A stretch of 64,000 bases of DNA from Nocardioides nematodiphilus (GTDB lineage Bacteria; Actinomycetota; Actinomycetes; Propionibacteriales; Nocardioidaceae). The stretch is taken from NCBI RefSeq assembly GCF_020216525.1, contig NZ_JAIWOY010000014.1, positions 1 through 64,000 of the forward strand. The letters are read 5' to 3'. Within the stretch, counting starts at the first letter, position 1, and the number at the start of each line of letters is the position of its first letter. The translations under genes and the position numbers were made by a program. The notes beneath the pieces were generated by a model, which was not told where the DNA came from, made no database searches, and saw only the letters and a program-made list of their open reading frames with translations. This document shows, piece after piece, positions 1 through 7,960 of this stretch.

Positions 1-706
1 CCGACCCACCCAGCTCGAGGACGACCTTCTTCAGGTGACGCCCGGCGGTCTCCGCGACCGCGGCGCCGGCCCGCTCGGAGCCGGTCAGCGAGATGCCGCG
101 TACGCGCTTGTCGGCGATCATCGCCGCCACCTGCTCGTGGGTGGCGAACAGGTTCGTGTAGACGCCCTCGGGCACCCCGGCGTCGCTGAACAGCTGCGCG
201 ATGGCCAGCGCGGCGGTCGGGCAGTTCTCGGCGTGCTTGAGGATCACGGTGTTGCCGGCCACGAGGTTCGGGGCGGCGAAGCGCGCGACCTGGTAGTAGG
301 GGTAGTTCCACGGCATCACGCCCAGGATCGCGCCGACCGGGAGGCTCTCGATACGGCCGCCCGGGTGGCCGGGAAGCTCCTGGTCGGCGAGCAGCCCGGG
401 ACCGTTGTCGGCGTAGTAGCCGAAGATCTCGGCACAGAAGCCGGCCTCACCGGCGGCCTCCTCCGGGGCCTTGCCCATCTCGGTGGTGATCAGCGCACCC
501 AGCTCATCGGCCCGCTCGGCGAAGAGCTCACCGATCCGCCTCACGATCGCGGCCCGCTCGCCCACCGGCACGGCTCGCCAGCTCTCGTACGCCGCCTGTG
601 AGCCCGCCAGCGCGGCCTCGACTTCGGCGTCGGTGGCGAAGGGGAACGTCTCGACGATCTCACCGGTGGCCGGGTTGGTGACCTGGTAGGGCGGGGTCTG
701 GCTCAT
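1..706 (-). CDS. NAD(P)-dependent aldehyde dehydrogenase (succinate-semialdehyde type), C-terminus beyond window
   Basis: The 235 visible codons begin MSQTPPYQVTNPATGE and carry the N-terminal half of an aldehyde dehydrogenase, including the MPWNYP cofactor-binding segment, SLTGSERAG, and LELGG with the general-base Glu. The catalytic Cys lies outside the window. An AGGAG site lies about 8 nt before the ATG. It is the last visible gene of a leftward operon with a gamma-glutamylamide ligase and gamma-glutamyl hydrolase, so it most likely oxidises an aminoaldehyde or its gamma-glutamyl derivative, as PuuC does in the E. coli Puu pathway. The exact substrate is inferred from context. Confidence 0.9.
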   Translation of the reverse strand, partial: MSQTPPYQVTNPATGEIVETFPFATDAEVEAALAGSQAAYESWRAVPVGERAAIVRRIGELFAERADELGALITTEMGKAPEEAAGEAGFCAEIFGYYADNGPGLLADQELPGHPGGRIESLPVGAILGVMPWNYPYYQVARFAAPNLVAGNTVILKHAENCPTAALAIAQLFSDAGVPEGVYTNLFATHEQVAAMIADKRVRGISLTGSERAGAAVAETAGRHLKKVVLELGGS

Positions 707-739
707 CACATCTCCTGAGGCGGGGCGGGCGGGTGCGGA

Positions 740-1450
740 TCAGCGGTCGGCCGCGTGCTTCGCGGCACGCTCGACCAGGTCGGCGAAGAGGGCGGCGTCG
801 GTGTCGTTGGTGGCGTGCAGGTCCTCGGGGTGCCATTGCACCGCGAGGAGCCGGCCGCTGTCGTGCTCGAGGGCCTCGACACAGCCGTCGGCCGCGCGCG
901 CCACGACCGTCAGCCCGCGGCCGACGCGGTCGACGGCCTGGTGGTGGTAGCTCGAGACCTGGAGCCGGTCGCGACCGGCAACGGCCCGCAGTCGACTGCC
1001 GGCCTCGGCCACGACGTCGTGGACGGCGTTGCGATGCGCGACCTCGCCGTCGGGAAGGTGTTGGTGCAGGGTGCCTCCCAGGGCGACGTTGACCACCTGC
1101 AGGCCTCGGCAGATCGCGAGGGTGGGCAGTCCGACCGACAGCACCACGGCGGCGACCTCGAAGTCGAGGTCGTCGTCGTGGGCCATCGGCGGCTCCGCTT
1201 CGGGAGCGGGGGTCTCTCCGAAGCGAGCCGGGTCCATGTCCCCGCCGCCGGGCATGACGACGCCGTCGAAGCGGCTCAGCCGCGCAGCGAGGTCGTCAGC
1301 GGGGTCGGCATCGGGACCGTGCAGGATCAGCGGCTCGCCGCCGGCGGCCCACACGGCCTCGCACATGGCCTCGGAGGCGATGGTCCCGGAGAAGCGCAGC
1401 ACCGACACCTGCGGGCTGCGCCGCCCCGGGATCACGATGAGAGGGCGCAT
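740..1450 (-). CDS. gamma-glutamyl-gamma-aminobutyrate hydrolase family protein (class I GATase fold)
   Basis: A 236-aa PuuD/peptidase C26-like hydrolase. It shows the nucleophile elbow AICRGLQ with the catalytic Cys, followed by QVVNVALGG, and the His-Glu pair in AVQWHPEDL near residue 210. The family releases glutamate from gamma-glutamyl-amino acids such as gamma-Glu-GABA in the cytoplasm. The chosen ATG overlaps the stop of the upstream gene by ATGA. A longer in-frame reading exists but runs inside the neighbour. It sits between the binding-protein-like gene and the aldehyde dehydrogenase, as expected for the last deprotection step of a gamma-glutamylation pathway. Confidence 0.9.
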   Translation of the reverse strand: MRPLIVIPGRRSPQVSVLRFSGTIASEAMCEAVWAAGGEPLILHGPDADPADDLAARLSRFDGVVMPGGGDMDPARFGETPAPEAEPPMAHDDDLDFEVAAVVLSVGLPTLAICRGLQVVNVALGGTLHQHLPDGEVAHRNAVHDVVAEAGSRLRAVAGRDRLQVSSYHHQAVDRVGRGLTVVARAADGCVEALEHDSGRLLAVQWHPEDLHATNDTDAALFADLVERAAKHAADR

Positions 1451-2181
1451 CAGACGCGGTCCGCGGCGAACGGGTACTCCAGCGTCGGCAGCCACTGCTG
1501 CCAGGCTGCGCGGTGACGGCCGTCGGCGATGATCGCGGCCAGGGCGGCGTCGAGCTGCTCGCGCAGCTCGGGCCGATCCTTGGCCACACCGATCCCCCAC
1601 GGGTTGTTCGTCTGGACGATGAAGCCGAGCTCGAAGTCCGGGTCGGAGTCGCCCAGGGGCACGAAGACCACGTCGTCGTCGACCACGCCGAAGACCTCAC
1701 CGGCCCGCAGCGCGGCGAGCATGTCGGCGTACACGTCGTCGGACGCGCCTGAGAACGGCACCACGGTCGCGCCCTCGAAGGAGTCTGCGAGACGCTCGTT
1801 GGCCGACCCGGCGATCGCCGCGATCCGCTTGCCGACCAGGCCGGAGGGGTCGCCCACGGCCTCACCGCGTCGACACAGCACGCCCTCGTGGAAGACGCCG
1901 TACGGGGCGGTGAAGTCGACCTGCTCGAGTCGGGAGGGGATGATCCCCTGGCCGCAGAGCACCGCGTCGACCTCGTGCCGCTGGGCCGCGGGCAGCATGT
2001 CGCCCCAGGACATGATCGCCCACTCCAGCTCCAGGCCGAGCTGGTCGGCGAGCAGCTCGGCGATGGCCGGCTCGAAGCCCGAGCGACCGCCGGGCGCCGA
2101 GGCGAGCCCGAAGAGCGGCGGCGCGTCCGCGTCCATGCAGGCCAGCCGGAGACGGCCCGGGGTGGTGACTGCTGTGCTCAC
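1450..2181 (-). CDS. substrate-binding domain protein (SBP_bac_3 type) without signal peptide
   Basis: A 243-aa type 2 periplasmic-binding-protein fold: ELLADQLGLELEWAIMSW, then RLEQVDFTAPYGVFHEGVL, and the second lobe IAAIAGSANERLADSF. Polar amino-acid binding proteins carry these blocks. The GTG start (GTGA overlap with the ligase gene stop) gives the N-terminus MSTAVTTPGRLRLACMD, with no hydrophobic signal core and no lipobox. No ABC permease or ATPase genes are nearby. It may bind a pathway intermediate in the cytoplasm or act as a sensor. It could instead be a cyclohydrolase-like enzyme on the same fold. Its function is not established. Confidence 0.75.
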   Translation of the reverse strand: MSTAVTTPGRLRLACMDADAPPLFGLASAPGGRSGFEPAIAELLADQLGLELEWAIMSWGDMLPAAQRHEVDAVLCGQGIIPSRLEQVDFTAPYGVFHEGVLCRRGEAVGDPSGLVGKRIAAIAGSANERLADSFEGATVVPFSGASDDVYADMLAALRAGEVFGVVDDDVVFVPLGDSDPDFELGFIVQTNNPWGIGVAKDRPELREQLDAALAAIIADGRHRAAWQQWLPTLEYPFAADRV

Positions 2182-3563
2182 GGGAGGTCCGCCCAGTACA
2201 TGTCGCGCTCCCAGGTGGTGACGGCGCTGTTGAAGCGTGCCCACTCGTCGCTCTTGTAGTCGACCAGGAGATCGGACAGCTCGGTGCCGAGCGCGTCGCG
2301 GAGGTAGGAGTCGCCCTGGAAGGCGTCGATCGCCTCACCGAGGCTGAGGGGCAGCTTGCCGAAGAGCTCGGGTGCGGTGGACAGGTAGGACGAGCCGACC
2401 GTCGGCTCACCCGGGGAGGTCTGGTTCTTCAGGCCGTCGTCGATGGCCGCGAGCAGGACGGCGTGGGAGAGGTACGGGTTCACCGACGCGTCCGGCAGCT
2501 TGTACTCGAGGCGGCCGTTGGCCGAGAGCCGTACGGTGCAGGTCTTGTTGTCCAGGCCCCAGTCGATGCGCGACGGGGCGAACTGGCCGGCGTCCCAGTA
2601 GCGCTTGTACGAGTTGACCGTGGAGCCCATCACCAGCATCGCGCCGGGCGTGTGCTGGAGCAGGCCGCCGAGCGCGTACTGGCCCTGGTCGGTCAGGTGG
2701 AGGTCGTGGCGACCCTTCTCCTCGAGGACGTTGTCCCCCTCGGCGGTCCACAGGCTCCAGTTGTGGTGGCAGCCGTTGCCCATGTAGCCGGTGCCGGGCT
2801 TGGCCATGAAGCTGCACTCGATGCCGAGCTCCCGGGCGACCTGCTTGGCGATCTGGCGATAGGTGACGAGCCGGTCGGCGGTGAGGTCGGCGTGGTCGTA
2901 CATCCAGTTCAGCTCGACCTGGCCGGCGTCCTCGAAGTCGCCCTCGATCATGTCGAGACCCATCGCCTTCGCGTAGGAGATGACCTTCTGGTAGATCGGG
3001 CGGTACCGCTCGAGATGCTCGATGTGATACGCCGGGGACTGATCGGGGCGCGAGGTGGTGACGAACCCGGGACCCTCCCAGGTCATCTCCGGCTCGGTGC
3101 CGGTGCGCAGCTCGAGGCCGGTGCGGGCGGTGAACTCGGCGTGCATCCGCTTGAGCAGGCCACGGGTGTCGGTGGCGAGGGCCGCACCGGCGTTCTCGGG
3201 GCGGTGGTCGGGCTCGTACAGACGGCAGAAGAAGCGGCCGACCTTGTTGTCCCACGGCAGCACCTGGAAGGTGTCGAGGTCCGGGATGGCGGTGTACTCG
3301 GCGGCCTCCGTGCCGCCTCCGAGGAGTCGGCCGTCGCGGGTGCTCTGGAGGTTGGCGATCGCCGTGCGGTGCTGGTTGACGCCTCGGACGGCGATCCGGT
3401 CGATGTGGTCGGCGGGGACCACCTTGCCGACCACGCGGCCGGTGATGGTGACGGCCTGGTAGTAGATGTTCTCCACACCGGCGGCCGCGATCCGGGCCTT
3501 GATGTCATGGAGCACGCCGGAGGAGGCGTTCTCCTCGCGGTGCTGGTCGAGAGCGCTGCTCAT
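2178..3563 (-). CDS. glutamine synthetase family gamma-glutamylamide ligase
   Basis: 461 aa with the GS beta-grasp N-domain and catalytic domain. The metal-binding EPEM near residue 160, EGDFEDAGQVELNW, NGCHHNWSL (the GS His-containing loop), an Arg-rich RIDWGLDNKTCTVRL segment and RLEYKLPDASVNPYL are visible. It belongs with the PuuA/IpuC-like ligases that ATP-dependently couple glutamate to amines rather than with GlnA. It lies 11 bp after the ferredoxin reductase gene in the P450 operon. The inferred role is gamma-glutamylation of an amine or amino-aldehyde intermediate. The true acceptor is unknown. Confidence 0.9.
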   Translation of the reverse strand: MSSALDQHREENASSGVLHDIKARIAAAGVENIYYQAVTITGRVVGKVVPADHIDRIAVRGVNQHRTAIANLQSTRDGRLLGGGTEAAEYTAIPDLDTFQVLPWDNKVGRFFCRLYEPDHRPENAGAALATDTRGLLKRMHAEFTARTGLELRTGTEPEMTWEGPGFVTTSRPDQSPAYHIEHLERYRPIYQKVISYAKAMGLDMIEGDFEDAGQVELNWMYDHADLTADRLVTYRQIAKQVARELGIECSFMAKPGTGYMGNGCHHNWSLWTAEGDNVLEEKGRHDLHLTDQGQYALGGLLQHTPGAMLVMGSTVNSYKRYWDAGQFAPSRIDWGLDNKTCTVRLSANGRLEYKLPDASVNPYLSHAVLLAAIDDGLKNQTSPGEPTVGSSYLSTAPELFGKLPLSLGEAIDAFQGDSYLRDALGTELSDLLVDYKSDEWARFNSAVTTWERDMYWADLP

Positions 3564-3574
3564 GGGGGGACCTT

Positions 3575-4786
3575 TCAGGAGACGGGCAGGAGGAACGCGT
3601 CGCGCAAGGCGCGCTGGCGGACCGGCGGAAGGTTGACCGCGACGTTGCCGACGAGGCGGCCCTCGCGGAGGTAGGTGACGAGGACGCCGTCGGCGAGGTG
3701 GTCGAGGTCGCCCGACTCCACGACCGCGGTGTCACCGAGGGCGGGTGAGCCGAACGCCTGCAGGCGCAGGTCGAGCAGGTCGCTCCAGAAGGAGGGGATC
3801 GGCGCGAAGGGTGCGGCCGCGACGGGGGCGCCGGCGAGATCGGCCACGAGCGTGGTCGCCGCCCGCTTGGCGGTGTCGGTCGGCATCGACCAGTGCTCCA
3901 CGCGGCGCGGATCGCCGCCGAAGAGCGCGTTGGGGAAGCGGGCGATGTCGCCGACGGCCACCACACGGTCGACGCCGAGGACCCGCAGGTCGTTGTCGGT
4001 GAGGACGCCGTCACTGAGGTCGAGGCCGTTGCCGGCCAGCCACTCGGTGTTGCAGGCGGAGCCGACGGCCTCGACGACCAGACCGGCGGACACGGTGGTG
4101 CCGTCGTCGAGCGTGACACCGGATATCGCGTGGGATCCGGTGTACGAGACGACGCCCGTGCCGGTGCGGAACCGGACGCCGGCGGTCTCCAGATGACGCT
4201 GGATCGCCCCGCCCAGCAGGGGGCCGAGAGCCCGCTCGAAGGCGACCGGGAAGGGGTCCACCACCGTGACGCGGATGCCGAGCCTGTGCAGCGAAGCGGC
4301 GGTCTCGCAGCCGACGAAGCCCGCCCCGATCACGACCGCGGTCGCCGTCGTCCGGATCGCCGAGCGCAGGCCGAGGGCGTCGTCCAGGGTCCGGATGACG
4401 TGCCGGCCGGCGGCGGGACCGGGCAGCGGGAGCCGTCGGGCGCGCAGACCGGTCGCGACGACCAGTCCGTCGTACGCGAGCGTGGTGCCGTCGTCGAGGG
4501 ACACGGTCCGGGCGACCAGGTCGCTGGCGACCGCGCGGCGGCCGAGGAGGAACTCGACGTCGTCGATCGAAGCGCGGCGACGGAAGACCAGGCCCGCGTG
4601 CAGGCGCTCGACGTCGTCGTCACCGGCGTCGGCCAGGACATCCTTCGACAGTGGGGGCCGGTTGTACGGGAGGTGGATCTCCTCCCCCACGATCGTGATC
4701 GGACCGTCGTGGCCGGCCGCCCGCAGCTGCTCGGCAGCGCGCAGGCCGCCCAGCGAGGCGCCGACCACGACGACATGACCGGCCAT
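3575..4786 (-). CDS. ferredoxin reductase (FAD/NAD-dependent, rubredoxin reductase-like)
   Basis: 403 aa. The N-terminal FAD Rossmann motif VVVGASLGGLRAAE, the LPYNRPPLSK block typical of putidaredoxin-reductase-like enzymes, a second dinucleotide motif VIGAGFVGCETA near residue 150, and VAVGDIARFP near residue 270 are all present. It passes electrons from NAD(P)H to the small ferredoxin encoded 2 bp upstream, which in turn reduces the P450. The start MAGHVVVVG was chosen because it follows the ferredoxin stop immediately and puts the FAD motif at the N-terminus. Confidence 0.93.
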   Translation of the reverse strand: MAGHVVVVGASLGGLRAAEQLRAAGHDGPITIVGEEIHLPYNRPPLSKDVLADAGDDDVERLHAGLVFRRRASIDDVEFLLGRRAVASDLVARTVSLDDGTTLAYDGLVVATGLRARRLPLPGPAAGRHVIRTLDDALGLRSAIRTTATAVVIGAGFVGCETAASLHRLGIRVTVVDPFPVAFERALGPLLGGAIQRHLETAGVRFRTGTGVVSYTGSHAISGVTLDDGTTVSAGLVVEAVGSACNTEWLAGNGLDLSDGVLTDNDLRVLGVDRVVAVGDIARFPNALFGGDPRRVEHWSMPTDTAKRAATTLVADLAGAPVAAAPFAPIPSFWSDLLDLRLQAFGSPALGDTAVVESGDLDHLADGVLVTYLREGRLVGNVAVNLPPVRQRALRDAFLLPVS

Positions 4787-4788
4787 GG

Positions 4789-4980
4789 TCAGGCCTGACC
4801 GATCAGGATCGCCTGGACCGGGCACACGTCGGCGGCCTCCTCGACCTCATCGAGGTAGGAGTCCTCGACGGTGGTCTCGTACTCGAGGTTGCCCTCGTCG
4901 TTCATCCGGAACGCGACGGGCGCGGCGATGGCGCACTGGCCGTGGTCCTGGCACTTGTCGAGGTCGACGGTGATCTTCAT
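4789..4980 (-). CDS. 3Fe-4S type ferredoxin, P450 electron donor
   Basis: 63 aa with Cys at CQDHGQC and a distal CP in ADVCPVQA. The pattern of C, then HxxC, then CP with the second ligand replaced by His is typical of the actinobacterial [3Fe-4S] ferredoxins that feed cytochromes P450. It lies between the P450 and the ferredoxin reductase genes, a complete class I electron transfer chain. An AGGAGAACCGCC site precedes the ATG. In the related mycobacterial piperidine and morpholine loci the P450 gene is also followed by a small ferredoxin gene. Confidence 0.95.
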   Translation of the reverse strand: MKITVDLDKCQDHGQCAIAAPVAFRMNDEGNLEYETTVEDSYLDEVEEAADVCPVQAILIGQA

Positions 4981-5007
4981 GGCGGTTCTCCTCGCGATGG
5001 GTCGGGT

Positions 5008-6210
5008 TCAGGGGGCGGCGGTGAAGCTGATCGGCAGCGAGATCGGGCCGGTGTTGCCCGAGTCGGCGAGCCAGGTCGCGCCCGGGAGCGGCTGGGGGTT
5101 GCGCAGGCGGCGGGCGAGCAGCGGCAGCGCCTCGCTCATGTCGCTTCGGGCGACGAAGTGGCCGAGGCAGTGGTGGGCTCCGCCGCCGAAGCCGTAGTGC
5201 GGCTTGCGCTCGGCCTCGATGTCGAAGCTGCGCTCGCCGAACACGCGCGGGTCGGTGCCGGCGGACTCGCTGAAGAGGTGGACCGTGGTGCCGGCCTCGA
5301 TCAGCAGGCCCTGGTACTCGAAGGTCTCGACCGCCTCCCGGGTGACCCAGCGGACGGTCGGGTTGACGCGCATGACCTCCTCGACCGCCTGGCCGCCGAG
5401 CGCGGGGTTCGCGGCCAGCACGTCCCACTGGTCGGGGTGCTGCATGAACGTCTGCATGGCCAGGCCGAGCTGGTTGCGGGTCGTGTCGTAGCCGCCGAAG
5501 ATCAGGAGCACGATGGCGTCGCGCAGCTCCGTGGAGGAGAGCCGGTCGCCGTCGCGCTGCGCCTGGACCAGGGTCGTCATGAAGTCGTCGCGCGGGTTCG
5601 CGGATCGATCGGCGATCAGGCCGTCGGCGTACGCGTAGAGCTTCGCGAGCGCCTCCTCGATCTGCGGCAGGTCCTGCTTGAGCGTGACACCCAGCGCCAG
5701 GCCCAGGGTGGCGGACTCGCGGGCGATCATCTGCCACTCCGACTCCGGCAGGCCGAGCATGATCGCGATGACGCGGGCGGCGTACGGCTCGGCGAACTCG
5801 GCGGTGAAGTCGCACTCGCCGCGCTCGGCGAAGGCGTCGATGAGCTCGCCGGCCAGCGCCTGGAACCGGGGCACGAGACCACCGATCAGCTTGGGCGAGA
5901 AGGCCGGGTTGAGCAGACGCCGCAGGCGGTGGTGCTCCTCGCCCTCCTTGTTCAGGATCCAGCTGTCGAACCACTCGGCGAAGGGGCCCTCGGTGACGCC
6001 GTTGTGCGCGGGCCAGGCGGCGCTGCCCTGACGAAGCTTGGGGTGCTTCATCAGCTTGGAGACCTCCTCGTAGCGGAGGATCGCCAGGCCGTACTCGGTG
6101 TGGGCGTACCAGCTCTGCTCACGAGCGGCGTGGACCTCGTCCGACGTGATCGAGAACGACGGGTCGGTCACCGCGAGGCGCGGAGCCGCAGCGGTCGGCG
6201 TGATGGTCAT
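5008..6210 (-). CDS. cytochrome P450, CYP151-like (secondary/cyclic amine oxidation)
   Basis: 400 aa with the I-helix LLIFGGYDTTRNQ, the ExxR of VEEVMRVNP, and heme loop FGGGAHHCLG with Cys 348. The N-terminus (SWYAHTEYGLAILRYEEV, HPKLRQGSAAWPAHNGV) and the company of ferredoxin, reductase, GS-like ligase and GntR gene resemble the CYP151 enzymes PipA/MorA known from mycobacterial piperidine, pyrrolidine and morpholine utilisation. Family assignment is from recall, not alignment. First gene of the leftward operon. A GAGGAGAGGG site precedes the ATG and a palindromic operator overlaps the promoter. Confidence 0.88.
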   Translation of the reverse strand: MTITPTAAAPRLAVTDPSFSITSDEVHAAREQSWYAHTEYGLAILRYEEVSKLMKHPKLRQGSAAWPAHNGVTEGPFAEWFDSWILNKEGEEHHRLRRLLNPAFSPKLIGGLVPRFQALAGELIDAFAERGECDFTAEFAEPYAARVIAIMLGLPESEWQMIARESATLGLALGVTLKQDLPQIEEALAKLYAYADGLIADRSANPRDDFMTTLVQAQRDGDRLSSTELRDAIVLLIFGGYDTTRNQLGLAMQTFMQHPDQWDVLAANPALGGQAVEEVMRVNPTVRWVTREAVETFEYQGLLIEAGTTVHLFSESAGTDPRVFGERSFDIEAERKPHYGFGGGAHHCLGHFVARSDMSEALPLLARRLRNPQPLPGATWLADSGNTGPISLPISFTAAP

Positions 6211-6241
6211 CGAGAACCCTCTCCTCAGTGCTTGACCCCTG

Positions 6242-6271
6242 AATCATCTATAATTAGATGATTAGTGTCAA
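6242..6271 (-). promoter_or_regulatory. promoter of the P450 operon with perfect palindromic operator
   Basis: A 9-bp perfect inverted repeat, AATCATCTA at 6242-6250 and TAGATGATT at 6255-6263 around TAAT, is AT-rich in a GC-rich surround. On the minus strand TTGACA at 6271-6266 is a consensus -35 whose -10 must fall inside the palindrome. The P450 start lies about 32 nt downstream. Binding here should block transcription. The GntR product encoded at 7041-7805 is the natural candidate repressor, which is an inference. Confidence 0.7.
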
Positions 6272-6318
6272 GGCTCACAGAGAAAGAGGTCGGAGCGCCT
6301 CGCCAGGCGCGGCAGGGA

Positions 6319-7044
6319 TCAGGCCCGGTCGACCTCCGGCTCAGCCAGCGCCAGCGTCCAGCCGGTCCAGGGTGAGAGCTCGACGACCGTGCGCCAGCCC
6401 TCCGGCGCGGCCGCCGGATGCACCGCGAGGCGCTCGCCCGGCATCCAGCGGGCCGAGCCCGACGCCAGCACCGAACGGTCGCCGTTGACCACGAGCGCCT
6501 CACCCGGCAGCGCGCGCAGCAGCGGCACGAGCCACCGCTCCAGCTCGTCCGGGTCGAGGTCGGCCCCCGCGACGCCGACGAAGCGAGAGCCGACCTGGAC
6601 GGGCACCGCGACCGTCAGCACGAGGAAGTCTGCGCCGGCGTAGTCGACGTAAGGCCCGTAGATGCTCGGCTCCTTGCGCCGCTCGGCTCCGGAGAACCAC
6701 TCCATGTCGAAGTAGTCGTACAGATCGGGGTCGTTCTGCGAGAGGTTGATGCGCAGCCGGCCGATGCCGCCGGCGCGGCGCTGCAGCCAGAGCAGGTAGT
6801 GATCGCGCTCGGCCATGACGCCGGAGGCCGCGGCGAACCCGAGGCTCACGTACGCGGCCTCGGACTCGAGCTCGGCGGTGATCCAGGCGATCAGATGCGC
6901 GAGGTCCTTCTCCCTCAGCGCACCCACTGCCACCCCCTGCGCGGCGTGGGCGACCTGGTCCGCCAGCCCGCGGAGCGGCGCGAGCTGGTCCTCGAGGCGG
7001 CGTCCGATCTGCTCGACGGCGCTGCGTACGACGTCTGCGGTCAT
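6319..7044 (-). CDS. Cache-domain (extracytoplasmic-type ligand sensor fold) protein, no output domain
   Basis: 241 aa. The N-terminal 55 residues are helical (RLEDQLAPLRGLADQVAHAAQG). The rest looks like a PAS-like Cache domain: SLGFAAASGVMAERDHYLLWLQR, the DxxxWF segment DYFDMEWFSGAERR, PYVDYAGADFLVLTVAVPV and VGVAGADLDPDELE. There is no signal peptide, membrane segment, HAMP, kinase or methyl-accepting domain. It overlaps the GntR gene stop by ATGA, so the two proteins are probably made in a fixed ratio. It may bind the amine substrate and modulate the regulator. Partner and ligand are unknown. Confidence 0.75.
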   Translation of the reverse strand: MTADVVRSAVEQIGRRLEDQLAPLRGLADQVAHAAQGVAVGALREKDLAHLIAWITAELESEAAYVSLGFAAASGVMAERDHYLLWLQRRAGGIGRLRINLSQNDPDLYDYFDMEWFSGAERRKEPSIYGPYVDYAGADFLVLTVAVPVQVGSRFVGVAGADLDPDELERWLVPLLRALPGEALVVNGDRSVLASGSARWMPGERLAVHPAAAPEGWRTVVELSPWTGWTLALAEPEVDRA

Positions 7045-7805
7045 CTGGGGTTCTCCCTCGAGCTGTCTTCGAGCAGGTGCAGGTGGGCCGCGGTGAGGCG
7101 CCGCAGGTTCGCTCGGACGTGCCGCTCCGACGCTGCCTGGGCGCCCTCGCCGTCCTCGGCGGCGATCGCGGTCGCGATCTCGTGGTGCTCGCGGACGATC
7201 GCCGCCACGTCCTCCTCCGCGAGGTGCGGAAGCCACAGCATCCCGGCGACCTCGGCCTGCAACGCGACCTCGCGCCGGACCAGCCGGTCCGAGCGGGTGG
7301 CGATGGCGACCTCGATGTGGAAGCGCGAGTCCGCCTTGATCCGGGCACCTCGCGTCTCGGCGGCGACCAGCTGGTCGACCAGGCCCACGATCAACCGCAC
7401 GCTGCGCGGCGCGGCGCGCTCCGCGGCCAGTCGCGCGGCCAGGCCGGCGATGGCGAGCTGCTCGTCCGCGGCATCGCGCAGCCAGCCCACGCTGACGTCG
7501 GAGAGCCGCGCGACGTCCGGCTCCTCGGGGGGCTCGAGGGAGCGCTTGACGAAGGTGCCGCCGTTGCGCCCGCGCCGGGTCTCGACGAGGCCCCGCTCGC
7601 GCAGCGACGCGATCGACTCGCGCAGCGTCATCGTGGCCACGCCGAACTGCTGGGCGAGCTCGACCTCCGGCGGGAGCTGCTCGCCGTCGGCGATGAGCCC
7701 CAGGTGGATGGCCTCGGTGAGTCGCGCGGAGATCTCCTCGGCACGACTGGCCGCCGCGAGCGGCGCGATGAGGGCCGAGGTGTCGATGACCATCTCCTGA
7801 CTCAC
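7041..7805 (-). CDS. GntR family regulator (FadR/FCD type)
   Basis: 254 aa. The N-terminal winged helix (IHLGLIADGEQLPPEVELAQQFGV, ATMTLRESIASLRERGLVETRRGRNGG) is followed by an all-helical FCD effector domain with RFHIEVA and REHHEIATAIAAED, whose His/Asp pattern binds metal or carboxylate ligands in the family. The start is GTG and an upstream SD is not evident. It is divergent from the APC permease and upstream of the P450 operon, the position of PipR in the mycobacterial piperidine locus. The likely targets are the P450 promoter palindrome and its own divergent promoter. Confidence 0.9.
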   Translation of the reverse strand: MSQEMVIDTSALIAPLAAASRAEEISARLTEAIHLGLIADGEQLPPEVELAQQFGVATMTLRESIASLRERGLVETRRGRNGGTFVKRSLEPPEEPDVARLSDVSVGWLRDAADEQLAIAGLAARLAAERAAPRSVRLIVGLVDQLVAAETRGARIKADSRFHIEVAIATRSDRLVRREVALQAEVAGMLWLPHLAEEDVAAIVREHHEIATAIAAEDGEGAQAASERHVRANLRRLTAAHLHLLEDSSRENPR

Positions 7806-7889
7806 TCATCGGGCGGGCCGCCCGGGGCACGTCTCGGCGTAGTTTAGGCAAAGCCTCGAGCCGGAGCCGGAAAATCCTGCGGTGACCCC

Positions 7890-7919
7890 TTGCGCTTAAA
7901 AACTCTAGGTCTGTATGTT
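7890..7919 (+). promoter_or_regulatory. candidate promoter of the APC permease
   Basis: TTGCGC at 7890-7895 and TATGTT at 7914-7919 are separated by 18 bp in the 155-bp divergent gap between the GntR gene and the permease. A GGAG site at about 7951 precedes the permease ATG. A short inverted repeat AGGC-AAA-GCCT lies further upstream at 7846-7856 and could be an operator, but it is too short to judge. Confidence 0.45.
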
Positions 7920-7960
7920 TTCGGCCATATCGTGATCCAGGACACACAACGGAGGCCGCC

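Noticed and set aside
2463..3674. 403-codon plus-strand frame over the GS-like gene
   Set aside because: Antisense shadow. The minus strand has intact GS motifs.
6249..6254. Perfect TATAAT on the plus strand
   Set aside because: It lies inside the palindrome, its upstream TTGACC is only 11 bp away, and no plus-strand gene follows. The operator explains the AT-rich block.
7846..7856. AGGC-AAA-GCCT dyad as an IdeR/DtxR iron box
   Set aside because: Only 4-bp arms and poor match to the 19-bp iron box. Neighbours have no link to iron.
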